From assembly GCA_019614645.1 (NCBI GenBank), contig JABWDB010000013.1:2222501-2286500 (forward strand): a stretch of 64,000 bases of DNA. Direction: 5' to 3'. Position 1 is the stretch's first letter; the number at the start of each line of letters is the position of its first letter. The notes beneath the pieces are model-generated. The model was not told where the DNA came from. It did no database searches and saw nothing but the letters and a program-made list of their open reading frames with translations. This DNA is from Stratiolaelaps scimitus. Lineage: Eukaryota; Arthropoda; Arachnida; Mesostigmata; Laelapidae. Of the stretch, positions 12,219 through 25,400 are shown piece after piece. Made by a program: the position numbers and the translations under genes.

Positions 12219-13965
12219 TTAAGGTGCCCCAAAAGGGGTGTGTATACTCACTCTACGAGAGCAACTGACAAAAACGCCACCGTCCGTCCGTATGTATGTG
12301 TTCTCGTACGTGTTTTACGGATCGCGTTGGTGCCTTACCCAACGTAGAAATCCGCGCATGAGGAGCTGCCTGCCTCATGCTGTCAATCGGCTTTTCCGCC
12401 CCGAGACTGGCCACTAGCGCCACTATATTGGCGTACGCATTCTGGAGACGTGTGTAACTTAACGATACGTAGCAGCAAAAAAAAAAAACGGGACGATGCC
12501 AAAAATAGAACTCCTTCTTCGTTTTCTTTTAACCGAGTTCTCCCGCAATCGAGGACCCGCAACTCCCCGCCAATCGAAGTCCACTAGAACTCTCGTCTAA
12601 CAAATCCGTCCGTGCGTCCGTCCCTCCGTCCGGTCAACAGAAACAAGCAGAATTCGCTAAGATTCGACAAGGGCCAAGACAGCCGCCCGTTGTCGTCTCC
12701 ATCGACGACGCCAGCACCGGACACCGGTCCTCCCTATTTCTGTTCGGATCTCGGACAGTTGTCCGGCCCGATGACTAGGCGACGCCGTCACCGTCGAATC
12801 CCGTAGCCAATGATGTTTCTCTCCGTTGCTCCTTAATGGACAACCACCACATCGCACTGTTGGCCGAAATGAAGGCGGGCAAAGGCGGAGTGAAGTCGCC
12901 GCCTCAGCGAAGTAACAAGAAATATGAACTGTGATGTCAAGGAAGGGCTCGCCCCGCTCTGCCCGATTCGGATTCGGGCCTATGAAGGTGAACCGAAATC
13001 ACCATCGACTCGACGACTCGGTGTAGTTCATACGATATTGTGTATGGACACATGCGTCACATAAGAATGATTGTGGTACAACTGTGCACCGACGTCTTGT
13101 AAAATGTTCCCTCTTGTACGCCATAGCGGCTGACGGACTTTTTGTCCGCTCGCTTGAAACGGGTATCGTTACGGCAGCAGCAGCAGCAGCACTCACTTAG
13201 CTCAAATACGTTCATGTCGATGATCACTGCGCTCAACACCGCGGCGAGGATGCGTTGCGTTTTGCGTGTGCTTTAGAAAACAACATCTGTTGCAATCCCT
13301 ACGATACCGAATATACATCGATATAAGTATATAAGTAGTTTACGAGTAAGCGCATCATCGAGATGTCCGCAGACAGGTGCATGATCGGTATACGATTGCC
13401 GATGCAAGTCCGTCCCTTGCTCAGACCGTTTGGCAGAAGTGGTTGCCACGATGTCAAGATCCTTTGGCAAAACAACTACTGTTACCACTACACTGCTGCT
13501 GGAGCGACGACAGCAGCAGTCCCTGGGAGTGCTATCGTTGTTCGTCGTGTTATTGTTGATGGTACTGTTGTTGGCGGCGCTGCCGGCGCGGTTTTCACTG
13601 TCTTGTTTTTTTTCATCGATTTCGTAGCTCGAACGAACGATGCCGAATCCTCATCAAGACGTCAAATTCCGTCGATCGACACTGCTCGAACACATGCTCG
13701 GAAAATAACATCAACGCCGGCAGAGTGGTTGCATGAGTTGTGCAAAAGCTGTGCAGCGTTCGGTCGCCGCCGCCGCAGCTGCTGCCGTCGCTATGGGAGC
13801 AGCAGCAGGAGCAGCAGCAGTTTCAGTGGCGTTGTCGTCACCAATCATCACAGCTGGCAGAACACGCAGGAGTCCTAGCGAGGAAGGCCCACCGTAATGA
13901 CGAGGCTTCTTGCAGCAAAAGCCGGTAGCGTCTGCGACGCATGTCGCGCAAACGATCTGATTTGA

Positions 13966-14035
13966 CCAGCAGCAGTAGTAGCAGCAGCAGCAACAACAAC
14001 AACAGCAGCAGCAGCAGTAGCAGCTGCTGCTGTCA
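13966..14035. repeat. CAG/CAA/GTA trinucleotide repeat
   Basis: CAGCAGCAGTAGTAG leads into repeated GCA and ACA units and then more CAG. In the minus frame this reads as poly-Cys, which is not credible as protein. Confidence 0.9.
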
Positions 14036-14078
14036 GGAGCTTGGCCCTCAAATTGACTGATTGAATGATTATGTGTGT

Positions 14079-14098
14079 GAGAGAGAGAGAGAGAGAGA
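14079..14098. repeat. (GA)n microsatellite
   Basis: Ten uninterrupted GA units following a short TG run. Confidence 0.9.
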
Positions 14099-15081
14099 CG
14101 GTCCGAACGTGGGATTGACGGGGCTGTTCCCTCTGGGATATTCGCTACGAGAAGATCTCGTCGAGAATAATAGCTGACAGCGACACGGCAGAGCTCGCCA
14201 GATACAGCCTGTCCAGTAATAGCATACATACCAACCGGAAAAGGTTAGCTGCACTATCAGCTACAGACCTATAGACTCCTGTTTCTCCAGTGCAATTGGT
14301 TGGCCGCACTGGTTGACGCGTCGGGCGACCGCAGTTGATTACCAGACGTGCTGAGGAAACATCGATCTGCCCTTCACTCCGATAGGGCTGAGCCATAGCA
14401 GAGCCACCTATGATTATTCCACCGGGTCTCTGCTCTGATTCCCCTCTGCTGTGGACGCTGCAACTGTGGTTGTTGTTGTTGCTGTTGATGATGATGATGT
14501 TTACAGCGATTTAGTCAGGTTAGTCAGCTCGGCTCTTCAGCAGCTGTCATCATCAGCGTCATCACCGTCATCTTCGCCTCGGATCGGATTGGCGTCGGAT
14601 CGGCGTCGGATCGTCGAGTGGATTTCGTTCGTTCGGCCGACCGGAGGAGTCGGTCGGAAAATCGTTTTTCATGCGCAATTCTTGAGCCATGGCCAGTGTC
14701 TCCGATGCAACGTCCAGCCGTCGTCGGGGTTCTCGCTTAAAAGGCTGCGAGAAGCACTCCCAGATCTACTTCGTTCTTCAGCGCGCTGTTGTAAAGTCAA
14801 ATTTGGCTTTTACTGCTAGATTTCGCTGAGAAGAAGTGATGCGTGTGTGTGTGTGTGTGTTTGTGAGCGTGTGTCTCAATGCATGTGTACAGTGAAGCGT
14901 TGATCGAACATTATTTGAGAGCAATTCTCTCTCTCTGACGACGTCATAAGCGGCGGCACAGTCTCTGCATATGCGTTCGTTCGCGCGCCAATTATGATCA
15001 GGGATCATCCGGAAAGCTAACACTTGAGCTAAGCCGGTGGTACAGAATTGCGGCACAAAGGACGAGCCGCCACTTGTGGCT

Positions 15082-15627
15082 TTATGCGCTTATGCCACAT
15101 GCGACTTGGACAGTTGACATGGCTGATAGCGTTGGCTGCGCGGACACCCGCCCGCAGAGTGGCTGCAATTCCAGGTAGCCAGCGTGTTGGTTGATATCGA
15201 CGATATGTGTCGCTGGTGTTGTCGGATTTTCTTGCTGGACGGTCGTCGGCTGATCGACTTCGAAGGACTCCGCTGTCTCACTATTGTCAGCAGCGAGAAA
15301 CAACGCCTCTTCGGCTACCGACAGCTCTCCAGTCCAGATCGGACTTCGTGTCTCGAGCAGAGAGTGTTGGCGAGTGTCGTTTACTTGTTCATCATCGCCC
15401 TCAATTGGACCGAATCTTGAAAGGCGCCCGAGGCCCAAACGCGCCCGAAGCGGTCGATAGCTGGTCACCAATTGAGACGTCTCTTGTCCTTCCTGGAAAC
15501 GCAGGAGATCGTAATAGCGTACAGCAAATACGAGGCAGTAGCAGGCTGTACGGTACCGGACGACGAGTGGGGCCCCGGTGCTTACCGCGCGCTCGGGTAC
15601 CGACGAATCTTCCCCCGTACGCGCGCA
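15082..15627 (-). other. Long open frame, unrecognised, no ATG at its 5' end
   Basis: This minus-strand frame is open for about 181 codons between stops at 15628-15630 and 15082-15084. Its second half is acidic and well mixed (for example LSVAEEALFLAADNSETAE and SFEVDQPTTVQQENPTTPA), unlike the repeat translations around it. A 170-codon plus-strand frame overlaps it antisense (15207-15719), so at least one of the two is fortuitous. No domain recognised. It may be an exon, a fossil, or chance in GC-rich DNA. Confidence 0.18.
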
Positions 15628-16084
15628 TTATACGTATTCCACGTCAAAAGCAAGAAAGCATATACTCGCAGTTCTCGGGTCTTCAGCGTCTTCTCTTCTT
15701 CGTTTCACATCGACCGTAAAGTCAACTCCTCAACTATGTCCGAAGCGGGCCACAACTGGGCTAGTTGCCTGCAGAGCAGAATTCCTCTTCAGAAGGATCG
15801 AGCGACCGGGTAGCTAGCGCAAGAAAGACCGAGAGAGAGAGATAGTGAGAGATACAGAGAGAGACAGCAAGAGCGATGAACGGGCGAACTCCAGCTGAGA
15901 TGTCGCCTGAGTGCGACAGTGACTGGCTCAGACCAGGGGGGGACAAGGCAGCGTTGCGCCGCAAACGACCCGGTACAACAGAGTAGTTACTCTGTTGGTG
16001 CCTTAGTCTGCTGGCGATTGCCTATTGGCAAGTACGGAACTGCAGTACGTTGAAGATCAGAACGATCTTCGCATCGCCGTAACC

Positions 16085-16140
16085 GCTGCCGCCGCCGCCG
16101 CCGCCGCCACCACCATCGCCGCTGCTGCAGCAGCAGCAGC
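16085..16140. repeat. (GCC)n(CAG)n trinucleotide repeats
   Basis: About eight GCC units followed by CACCACC and CTG/CAG units. Read as poly-Ala in one frame. Confidence 0.9.
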
Positions 16141-16688
16141 TATCGTCGTTGTCGTCTTTGTCGTCATCGTCATCATCATCGGTCGCGCAGAATTTGAAGA
16201 ATTTCGTCGCTTGGCTGCAGCATTGTAAATCTCATCGAGGCAAGATATGATCGAAGGAGATGGGACAGCTCAACGCGCTGCCTAATTCTCCAGCCGCCAG
16301 CGTCGGCCAGTAGTGCCACTATCGGCACATTGCGTTCCTGGACGCTGAAGGCGACCGCGCGCGCGCTCACACGAGGGGGGAGGGCTCATACAAAGAAGAC
16401 GGAAGGTGATAACCGGCCGGGCGGAGACTCGTCCGCCCCGTACGGGCGCGACTTACGAGGCCGTATGACAAGTTACAACTCTCTGTCGCTAACTGACGAC
16501 GATCGACGACTGTCGCCTGTTGGCTTTGGCGCTGATGGCCGAGGCAATCGTATGCACGGGCGGCCAATCCAGCCAACAAGGCACGGCGACACTTTTCGAC
16601 GTTTTTGCCTTCTCGTTCTTAACGAACAGGCCATTCAATTTTGACTCGCATGTCTCGTAACGCGAAATACAGTGATCTGCAGTGATGC

Positions 16689-16711
16689 AGAGAGAGAGAG
16701 AGAGAGAGAGG
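16689..16711. repeat. (GA)n microsatellite
   Basis: About 11 GA units. Confidence 0.9.
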
Positions 16712-17053
16712 GTAGACATACGTAAAATGGTTGTCGCGAAAAATTGAGATTTGTTCGCGGGTTTTTATTGAGTTCTTATTGAGCGTAGAGTGTCCGCAAA
16801 CAAAGGTACTTCCGTCGCCGGCAGGATGGACAATCAACGGCTAATTTATTAGACTTGAAAATATAATTCAATTATTTTAACAACGACACATTCTGTCCAT
16901 ACTATTTTTGTTCTTTTTATTTTTTTCAGAGGAAACAAGTGCATGCACGAACGGGGAAGCCACCTTTAAATGTGTGCCAAACAGTGTTGGATATAAATTA
17001 ATGGCAAGCTAATACTATTATCTTTATTAAAGTCACATTATAATTTGTCAATG

Positions 17054-17060
<7 letters not shown>

Positions 17061-17118
<58 letters not shown>
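17061..17118. repeat. (AT)n microsatellite, about 29 units
   Basis: The longest pure AT run in the window. It is self-complementary and could extrude a cruciform. It is flanked by further AT-rich sequence. Confidence 0.95.
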
Positions 17119-17124
<6 letters not shown>

Positions 17125-19767
17125 TATATTTCACGTGTGCATGCCCAACAAAGGTGAAACTTTATCGTATTAACAATATTTTTTTATTCTCCAACATTTC
17201 GACCGCGGCCGTTGACGTTTGTACTGAAAGCTATCCATTTTTTGATAGAGGAACGTGTATAGTGCTTCGACTCAAAATCGCTCACAGATAACTCCATGTG
17301 CTCAGTTGTTTAGATCTCAAAGTTCGAAAATCACCAAAAAATAAAATAAAAAGAAAAACAGTAAAATACTTTGTTCTTACCTTTATCGCCCCCCCCCCCA
17401 CTCAGTTCGCTGTTGGCTTTGCCTTATTGAATTTGGATAGTCAGTCATTCATTGATTACGAATTATAAACAGACAACCCCCTACTGTTCCCTTAGCATGT
17501 CTAGACCAATTACATGGGCCTATATAAACTAGTATGGTAGTAACCAAGGTGCGGGATATCTCATAGGACCCTGTATGGGTGTACTGTATACGAGACACCC
17601 ATAACACTCTACGGGATGTGTCGCACTCTACATCATCCACCTTCAAAACCACGATTCTCTAACCTGATTATCTTTCAGAGCTATCAAAAAATATGCACCT
17701 TCCCTGCGACGCCTGTCGTCGTCAAATCAATCGCAATCAGTTGTGAACAGTTTACGACCCATCACATGCATGACCAACCGAGGTTTGGCTGACAAATCTC
17801 ATATTAGGTCACACAAAGGCTGTTAGCAGACACACAAACCTGAGACATCCTGAGACAAAATCAAGATGTCTAGTGGCCACTGGAGACACAGCCTTCGCAG
17901 GGTTACGTTCGTCGCAGCGTTAGGCCAGACACGACGCGATACGCCTCTGCTCGCGAAGGCGGCAGACCAACAAAAAAAACAGCCTTCGAGTGAATCACCA
18001 AGGACTTTCCCTCCGTCAAGCTACGCACAATATCTCCGCGAGTATTTTGCAAATAACTCAAAAACACACATATACACCAAGAGAGATAGACAAACACGGA
18101 GGTGACAACAGTACCCAATAGCTGAACATCACTGACGGCGGCAACGACCCGATTTTACCGTCCCTCAACGTAACGGCAATGATGAAGCGGAGGAAACCGC
18201 GGACAAACGATAGGTGTATAGAGGTTCGTTTCGAGCCTTTTTTTTCTTTTTGTTGTTGTTCTGCTGCTGCAAATCGTAGACCCGCCCGTTCATCCGGGCC
18301 CTCCCCCACCCACCTTACGTTTGTTTGATGTACGTTTTTACGTGGGCGACACAAACCCCGAATACGAGGTTGTATCAGCGTGTGTCGCTGCGCTGTGGTG
18401 ATGAATGACGCGATACCTCATTGGCACGATCGTCGCGCCTAAGCAGATCGAGCTGCTGCCAACGAACGTGAGACTGGCTCGATTGACAGGTCGGGGTCGC
18501 AGGGTCGGCGTCGAATAACAACAATCTAAAAGCGTCCAATGAGATCGACAAACAGCTTAGCTGACTCGTTCCACCATAACGACAGACCCATACACACAAA
18601 CACGCACAGGTTCTTTGCGAGGACCCAGGGGCTGGGATCGGTTCGGCTCTGCGAGTGACCCAACTCGTCAAAAACGCCGTAGAACTTCAGGCGGAAACGT
18701 TGCGCGTAGCAAAATGAATGGGTCGCTCAACCTGATCACTCTTTCACCGCTCGTACGAGGCGCTTCACCACAAGTCAACATCGGCGACTACGGCTGCTAT
18801 CGTACAACTGCATACCACCACTGCAACTCCATCACCCCGGGCGAGCATACCACACAGACAGCCAGAAGGAAACACGCCCAGGTCGACAGCTAGCTATATA
18901 ATAGCTTAGCTTAGTAAGCAAGCAACAGGCACGCCAGTACATAACAACAAGCGGTAGAGAAAAACATACGCGCTAAGCGAGCGAGAGAGAGAGAGAGAGG
19001 CGCAAGGGTCTAAAGGAAGGAGTATGTTGTTTGGAAGCGTTTGTCGGGATGCCCTGGCCTGCCACGATCAGAGAAAAGCTTGCTGCGTACCCTGCTCGAG
19101 CGAGCGAGCAAGCGAGCGATCGGCCAACCAACGAATACAAGGATAAATAGACAAACACGCAACAGCGACCCGCGATGCCACAACCTCCTAGGTAGGTACA
19201 CAAGCTCAGATACAGCCATACAGCTACGATTGCTACTACACATTTTACTCACGCAGGACGATCAAAGGGATAACAACGACGTCGACAAAGAGATGAACAA
19301 GTGGAGGAAGAGACAGGCAGACGGACGGACGGAGCGACAACGAGGGAGCGCATGAACGTAAAAGTTGGGTGTGAACCCATCGGTCATCACAACGCAGCCC
19401 GAACATGCGAACGCGACGCACGGGTTGGTGGTTTCTTCGGATTCGACCCAGCATCCGACTGCCGCCGCCGCCGCCACCACAACAGAAGCAGCAGGTCTTG
19501 GGGCAAAGGTACTCTCACAAACACACACACACACACACACAAACATGCATTCATCGTTGAGCGCAGGCGCTATGAAAAAACTGACGGCTATGCCTGCCTA
19601 TGGCTAAGGCGACGAGAACGACGACGACAACGAAATAGTCAGCAGCAGCAGGGGCAGGAATAGCAATAGAGAAGCGAAATGACGGGCGACTATATATCGA
19701 CAACACGATAGAAAAAAAACAGAACTGAACGAGATCTAGCGACGAGAGGTTTGTTTCTGCCTCGTTA

Positions 19768-19791
19768 CTCTCTCTCTCTCTCTCTCTCTCT
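19768..19791. repeat. (CT)n microsatellite
   Basis: Twelve CT units, with a (GA)n partner about 50 bases downstream (19838-19849) that could pair with it. Confidence 0.9.
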
Positions 19792-21321
19792 GTCTTCGGT
19801 AACGTAACAGAACAACAGCAGAAACAATGAGTGGGTGAGAGAGAGAGAGATAACTGAACTGAAAAAGTAAAATTCTACTAGCACTACAAGCATGAGACGC
19901 TGAGGGACGCCGAGGGACGCCGAAGGAACGAATGCACGAGGCATTCTGCAGAACAGCGGCGTGCTAATAAAACATTGGGGTGGCAGCGGCGGCGGCGGTG
20001 GCGGAGGCAACTGCTGCTGCTGCTGCTGTTCCTACTGCGGCGGTGGCGGCGGAGGAGCCACTTGGCACAAGTTGGGAGGAAAAAGTATCGGAATATAAAT
20101 GAGAATGAATGTGGGCGAGAGAGAGAGAGACTCACTGAAACCAACAGAAGCGAGCAACGATAGACGAAGACAGAAGGGATCTTCTTCCTCTAAAACCCGC
20201 TTCGAAACTCGACGTCCCTCGACCCTCATCGCCTCCCCCCCTCCCTTTGGTTCGTTGCTGACGAACGCGCCGCAACGATGCAGACGAGGACAATTTGAAC
20301 GTGAAAATACAGAACGATCAATGAGAGCTTCGATGGCGGCGGCATCAACGGCAACAACAACAATAACAGTGACCACATCGGCTACGTCAGTACGGAGGCA
20401 GCTAAGGTAAATTGGAGATAGGAAAATAATTGCTTCTCAAAGGAACAGAGGAGCGACCGAACGTCAAGTGGAAGAGATCGAGTGTTCGATAGCGGACACG
20501 ACGGGAAGAAACAAAAGAGGAACTAACTCGTGACTGGACGAGAGGATACCCAGGGGAAAAATCACTGCGAAGTAAATTAAGCGATGGGGAATAGACTGGA
20601 GCAGGTCAATAAAACGGGTGGGAGTAAAGTGGGATTATAGAGGAAACATTTAGGCGGAGTGGCTCGGACCGGGCGGCGGTGCTACCGACGGTGACGTTCG
20701 AGGCGCTTGAAGTGCCGGCCTGTTTGTCGACTGATTGTTGATGTTGAGTTTTCGATATGATTGCCGTATTGAGGCCGAAGGGCGCGCACGATAGTGTGCA
20801 CAAATCCGGTACGCGGGATGACTGAATAGTTTAGTCGATGGCGGTAAACTTTGCAAAGTTGCTTTACAAAAAAAAAATTATTATTATTATTATTATTATG
20901 AATTTAATTAGTTCAGTGTAATAGAACGCCGCGTGTTTTGACAACATACTTCAAGAAGTCAATAAGAGCAACGCCAGCGTTCCGATATATCATTATAATC
21001 ATAAATGAATCACGCGCTCAATTTACGACTCAATTGTCTTCCTATTTATTTCATAAATCATATGGATAACAAAAATATATTCAAATATACATATATATAT
21101 ATATATGTATATATTATCGTGTATTAAGTCGAATATCTAGCAGCTTTGCAAGCGAACTAGGCAGCGTTGCGCGGTAACAGCAGCATTATTAGTTAGTTAT
21201 TTTATCTTGTCCGTCAAATGATCGGTACTAACTTATCTCAGCCTCAAAATAGACTGTCCCATCTATATAGCTCCATTGCAGCCAGTCCCATATAGCCTCG
21301 AAGGTGGTCGCACATTGAACG

Positions 21322-21361
21322 AAAACATTGAGTTACAACTCAATGTTTTTTTTTTTGCCTT
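21322..21361. repeat. 13-bp palindromic hairpin followed by a T run
   Basis: AAAACATTGAGTT is followed by AC and then its exact complement AACTCAATGTTTT, merging into about a dozen T residues. The T run after the stem resembles a Pol III stop signal or the end of a small fold-back element. No associated gene is recognised. Confidence 0.6.
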
Positions 21362-21784
21362 TATGAAAGCGGTCTGCTCGGCTTGTTTGCAGCAAATGCA
21401 GCTCTGGAACACCTGGAAATGGCAGGCGAGCAAGAAATGAACTGGTTATTTTGCTTGTTTATAGTTCTAGTGACGCTCGGGGTTACGGAAATAAACACGT
21501 GTTTATCCCAAGTGGCCTACCCACAAAGTGATATGTTATCAGTAAAAAAAACGAACGAACACAACCAGCAGAAAGTTTCTGATCCATGTGTGTGAATGTC
21601 TCCAAAATGCTGAGTGTAAACATTCCCAAAACTAAGCAACGTTCTTCCTTGCGGTAAAAAAATGGCCCATTATTCTTTCTAGGGGTTTTTCGGGAGTCCC
21701 TGAGACATCTGCGTCACTCAATCGCCGGTGGTAATGATGGTGACTGTGATGTGTGGTACTCACTTGTAAAGCTAAACAAACTTC

Positions 21785-21845
21785 TTTTCGGGCTGGCCTG
21801 CTCAGCCTTGAACATTTAAAGTCCACGGTAGTGTTTCTGCATTGT
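21785..21845 (-). mobile_element. 3' fragment of tRNA-derived SINE, family 2 (diverged)
   Basis: TTTTCGGGCTGGCCTGCTCAG followed by CATTTAAAGTCCACGGTA matches, with substitutions, the 3' body of the fuller copy at 63345-63540 and the fragment at 46042-46094. The three copies share the order CCGGGCT...CAGCC...CATTTAA...CGGTA. The element runs on the minus strand, and its tRNA-like head is missing here. Confidence 0.5.
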
Positions 21846-22240
21846 TTAGCTAAGACTTTGACGACTGATATTGAATATGTCTTGCACTCATCGAACAGGT
21901 AGCAACAGACCGAATAGGCCGTATAATGGACAAGAAAGACAGATGGAAGGACAGATGGAGGTATATCTCCGAGAGCTTCGAGCCGAACTCCAAAATGTCG
22001 ATACGTAAAGTTTCTGCTGCCACCCTGTTTGTGGTCCAAGACGTTGTGGTTCTAGTTTCATTACAAATTATTGAATTGAGTAAATGTTTTACACTGTCTG
22101 TTTGGCAAACAAAATGCACCGGGACGATTACGCTATATGTAACTGCTATGGGATATAAAAAGAACGAAACAGCAGATACATCTTGTCAATGGAAGCTTCC
22201 CTGCTTCCATATCACTGCAGAATTTGATCTCGCAACGACT

Positions 22241-22385
22241 GTAAAGGTAAAGGTTTATTGGTTTATTGAAGGAGCTGCAATTTTACAATGCTTAAGCTCT
22301 CTTATATGTCACACCGCAGGACTCGAACCTGCGGCCTCTGGCTTCAGATAACAAGAGAGTTAGCCGTCCAAGCCACTGCGCTGAC
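22241..22385 (-). mobile_element. tRNA-derived SINE, family 1, near full length
   Basis: On the minus strand this copy has the tRNA-like head (GGCTTGGACGGCTAACTCTC), the B box GGTTCGAGTCC and the ATATAAGAGAGCTTAA body. It then has GCAGCTCCTTCAATAAACC and the TTTACC tail. It is the best-preserved B box among the copies. An open frame at 22237-22351 includes it only by accident. Confidence 0.8.
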
Positions 22386-25300
22386 GGTGAATCTAAAGTT
22401 CACTTAAGCGACGCAGCCATTTTTTTTCGATGAAAAGCTCCTAAGTTCTAAAATCCCTAAGGTTCAAGATAAGTTCCGATAACAGTAGAAACGACGACGT
22501 AAACCCTTGTGAATGATAGCAATAATAAGCGGTATGATCTGTTATGATGGCCGGGTCTTTCCCGAGTCTCTACCTGCTCGGTCCGCGAGCGCCCCCCTCC
22601 TCCAATAGAACATACCACTCCATTACTTAATTTAAATCAGCTATCGGGCACACGCATGAAACCATGACGATAGCCTAGAGCCTAGTCGAATAGGACCAGC
22701 TTGATTCTACGATCAGCATATCGAATACGATAGTGTTACATATTCAATATTAAAAATGAAGAGGTGAAAGTGTTCATTCGTATTGTCGTATTGTCTCTTC
22801 AACCAGCAGAGTATCACTCTCGCCTATCGCAGCTATCAGTCTGTCGTGTTCCATTGCGGTTTTAGCCAAGGCGGCCATGAAGCGGCCAGATATGTCCGTT
22901 TCAAAGCACATACACACACTCACAGATAGGCATATAGATTGTACAGTTCTGCTGATGGAGCTATGTTTAGTCACCTCCGAGGGAAAGCCGGCAGCAGGAC
23001 ACGATCAAGCAATTTTTCTCACGCGCCGGCGGGCCCGCGTCCCGAGCCTTCGCCTTTGTCACACATTACACAGACAGGCTTTCGCCTACGAACAAAGCGC
23101 CACAGTGGTAACGGCAACGCATCGTCGGTGCTTGTGTAGATAGATCGTGGCGTGTACATCGTGGACAGACGATCGATGTGTTGATGCCACTGCTGCAGCA
23201 GCAGCAGCATTGGCATAGGTATATATACACGGGTACATGCATGCGCGAGTCCTTAGCAGGGTGAAACATATATGTGCGCTGTATAGCGTCGTCGAGTGGA
23301 TGGTTGACGCGCGATGACGTCGAGAACCGCCCCCTCTCAATGCCTCGCCTGCGATGACACTACGAATCGCAACAGCGGCAGCAGAACAACAACTTAAATG
23401 CATACACACAGAACGTCGACAAGAAGAGGCGTAATCAGCACGTCCACCGAAGTGCGATGCTTTGGCAGCCATTTTTGAAGATAACTTACACGAAACCGCA
23501 CTTATAGCAGCAGCTATAACAGCAGCGCTACAGTGCCTCGCTCATTGTTATCTCACAGTCTCGCAGAATTGTACATACGAAGTATTTTGTAACAACAGAA
23601 CGAATCGACAGAGATAAAGCCCTCAAAGAGTCAACGAACATCCATCGCACGGTGTTGTTGTCAGTCGTGTCAGATCGTGACGATAATGGTGACGGGGTAA
23701 ACGCTGATCGGTGAGCATATATATACTGTGACGCGATCCCGTGACGGAGACATTTTGCCGGGCACGACCGCCATAACATGACGGATGTTACTGACTACCC
23801 GGGGCGACGATCCTCGTCCTTTGAGTGTCAAAGACATACACTCCGCGGTGGCGGCCACTTGCTGAGAACCCTACATATCATACCTACCGCGTATCCCGGC
23901 GAAGATACCGCGGCGAGGGCCATAAACGTGAACGGAGCGAGCGGGGGGCGATGAAGGCGAAATCATATATTGTACTAGGGCTGACTCGGGACGAACTTGA
24001 TGAACATGCGCTTCGATGCTGATGATTCGCGCATCTGTAATCGCCGTCGGTGAACTTAGCTAGTTGATATATAGTCAGTGTAAACACGAGAAAATAGTTA
24101 AGTGAGCTTCACGCATCGTAACCACATGGATTGAGCTCATTGTCGAATTTTAAATCATGCCAGCCGTGGTTTGTCTTGGGTGTACTCAGCTCTTATAGAA
24201 TATAGTCTATGCGCACCGAATACAGTGATCCCAATGAGAGCCTGTGCACATTATTTGCACAACAAAAGACAGAGAGAGAGAGAGAGAGGGAGGACTAGAA
24301 CACCCCGTAGAACAAGAGTACACCTGGGAGCCCGTGTTCGGTGAATGCCGTTCCGTATGAATCACACTCCTCAGCCTCTACATAACTACAGTGGGCCGCC
24401 TCCCTGAACATCGGCGCGCGACTCGGCAAATGGGCTCGATAAATGGCCCTAAGTCAACTTACGTTAAGTCATATGGCTCTTTCATGGCGGACTGCTGCCC
24501 GATAGATCTTCACCATTACTTGCGTCTCTCAGACGATCGTATCCCATCGTGAAATTGGTGGTTGTTACAGTTGCACCAGCTGCAGCAGCTGCCTCTAAGC
24601 TCACAAATGCGTGTGATAAATTCGCAAATCAAGATCTCGACGCTATCACGCTCTGGAAAGCTTGAAAGGAAGGGACCTGTCTTTCTCTGCGTGTGTATGT
24701 CCAACAGCAACCACAGATCGAGCGAGCGTGGTTGAGCAGCGGTGCAGCGGAGATTTATCGCGGCATAAAAACAATCATAGATTCTTCACCGCGACCAGCA
24801 GCGATTTCTTCGCCGGGCGACCACCGTAAATGGCTACTGCATATTTATTATTGGCAATATTATCTTCACCGTCATCGTGATCATTAGTACCACTGTTGCT
24901 CGTCGTTCTCCTCTGGTGATTTTTTTTCTTGCTGCTTGTCGGCGACGTCGCACCGACCGTCCTGATGCTGATACTCCGCTCTGTCCTGTGATGTCCTGGC
25001 GCGGTCGTCCTCCACCGCCACCACCGCTGCCGGCTCCAGCACAATAACCGTTCACTGATGACCGTCATCGGGTGTTGACGTTGTCCGTTTGTTGTTTCAG
25101 TCGCCGCCGCCGCCGCCGCCGACGAGCTGCCTCCCAGCCGGCAGCTTATGTACGCGACCCACACAAAGGCATTCGCGCTGATGATCGGCCGCTTCATTCC
25201 GTCGGTTGGCCGACCGCGTCGCGCAGGCATAAAGAACGTCTACTTTATGACACGTTTTAATTTTGTTTCACTCTGCTAAACCTTCGACTGGTCGCTTTCG

Positions 25301-25400
25301 ACGCGCGGCCGACCGCTGCGCCGATATCAAGCACACTAGCAAGCGAGCGAGCGACCACCCACACAAAATCGCATCGAGCGTGGCGGCGACGTGAAGCTCG

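Larger units (their letters stand above)
12219..25400. other. GC-richer region dense in trinucleotide and (GA)n repeats
   Basis: This block is clearly GC-richer than its flanks, with frequent CpG, CAG/CTG, GCC and GGC runs and (GA)n/(CT)n tracts. Several frames of 100-180 codons exist on both strands. They overlap each other and consist mostly of repeat translations (poly-Ala, Ser, Cys, Val), as expected by chance in such DNA. It might hold promoter or 5'-UTR sequence of a long gene. No domain, catalytic motif or convincing exon pair was recognised. Confidence 0.5.

Noticed and set aside
13363..14229. Plus frame of 171 codons and minus frame of 172 codons in the CAG-rich region
   Set aside because: They overlap antisense and consist largely of trinucleotide-repeat translations (poly-Cys, poly-Ala, poly-Ser).
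15207..15719. 170-codon plus frame
   Set aside because: Antisense to a more coding-like minus frame; Arg/Leu/Ser rich, no domain; likely fortuitous in GC-rich DNA.
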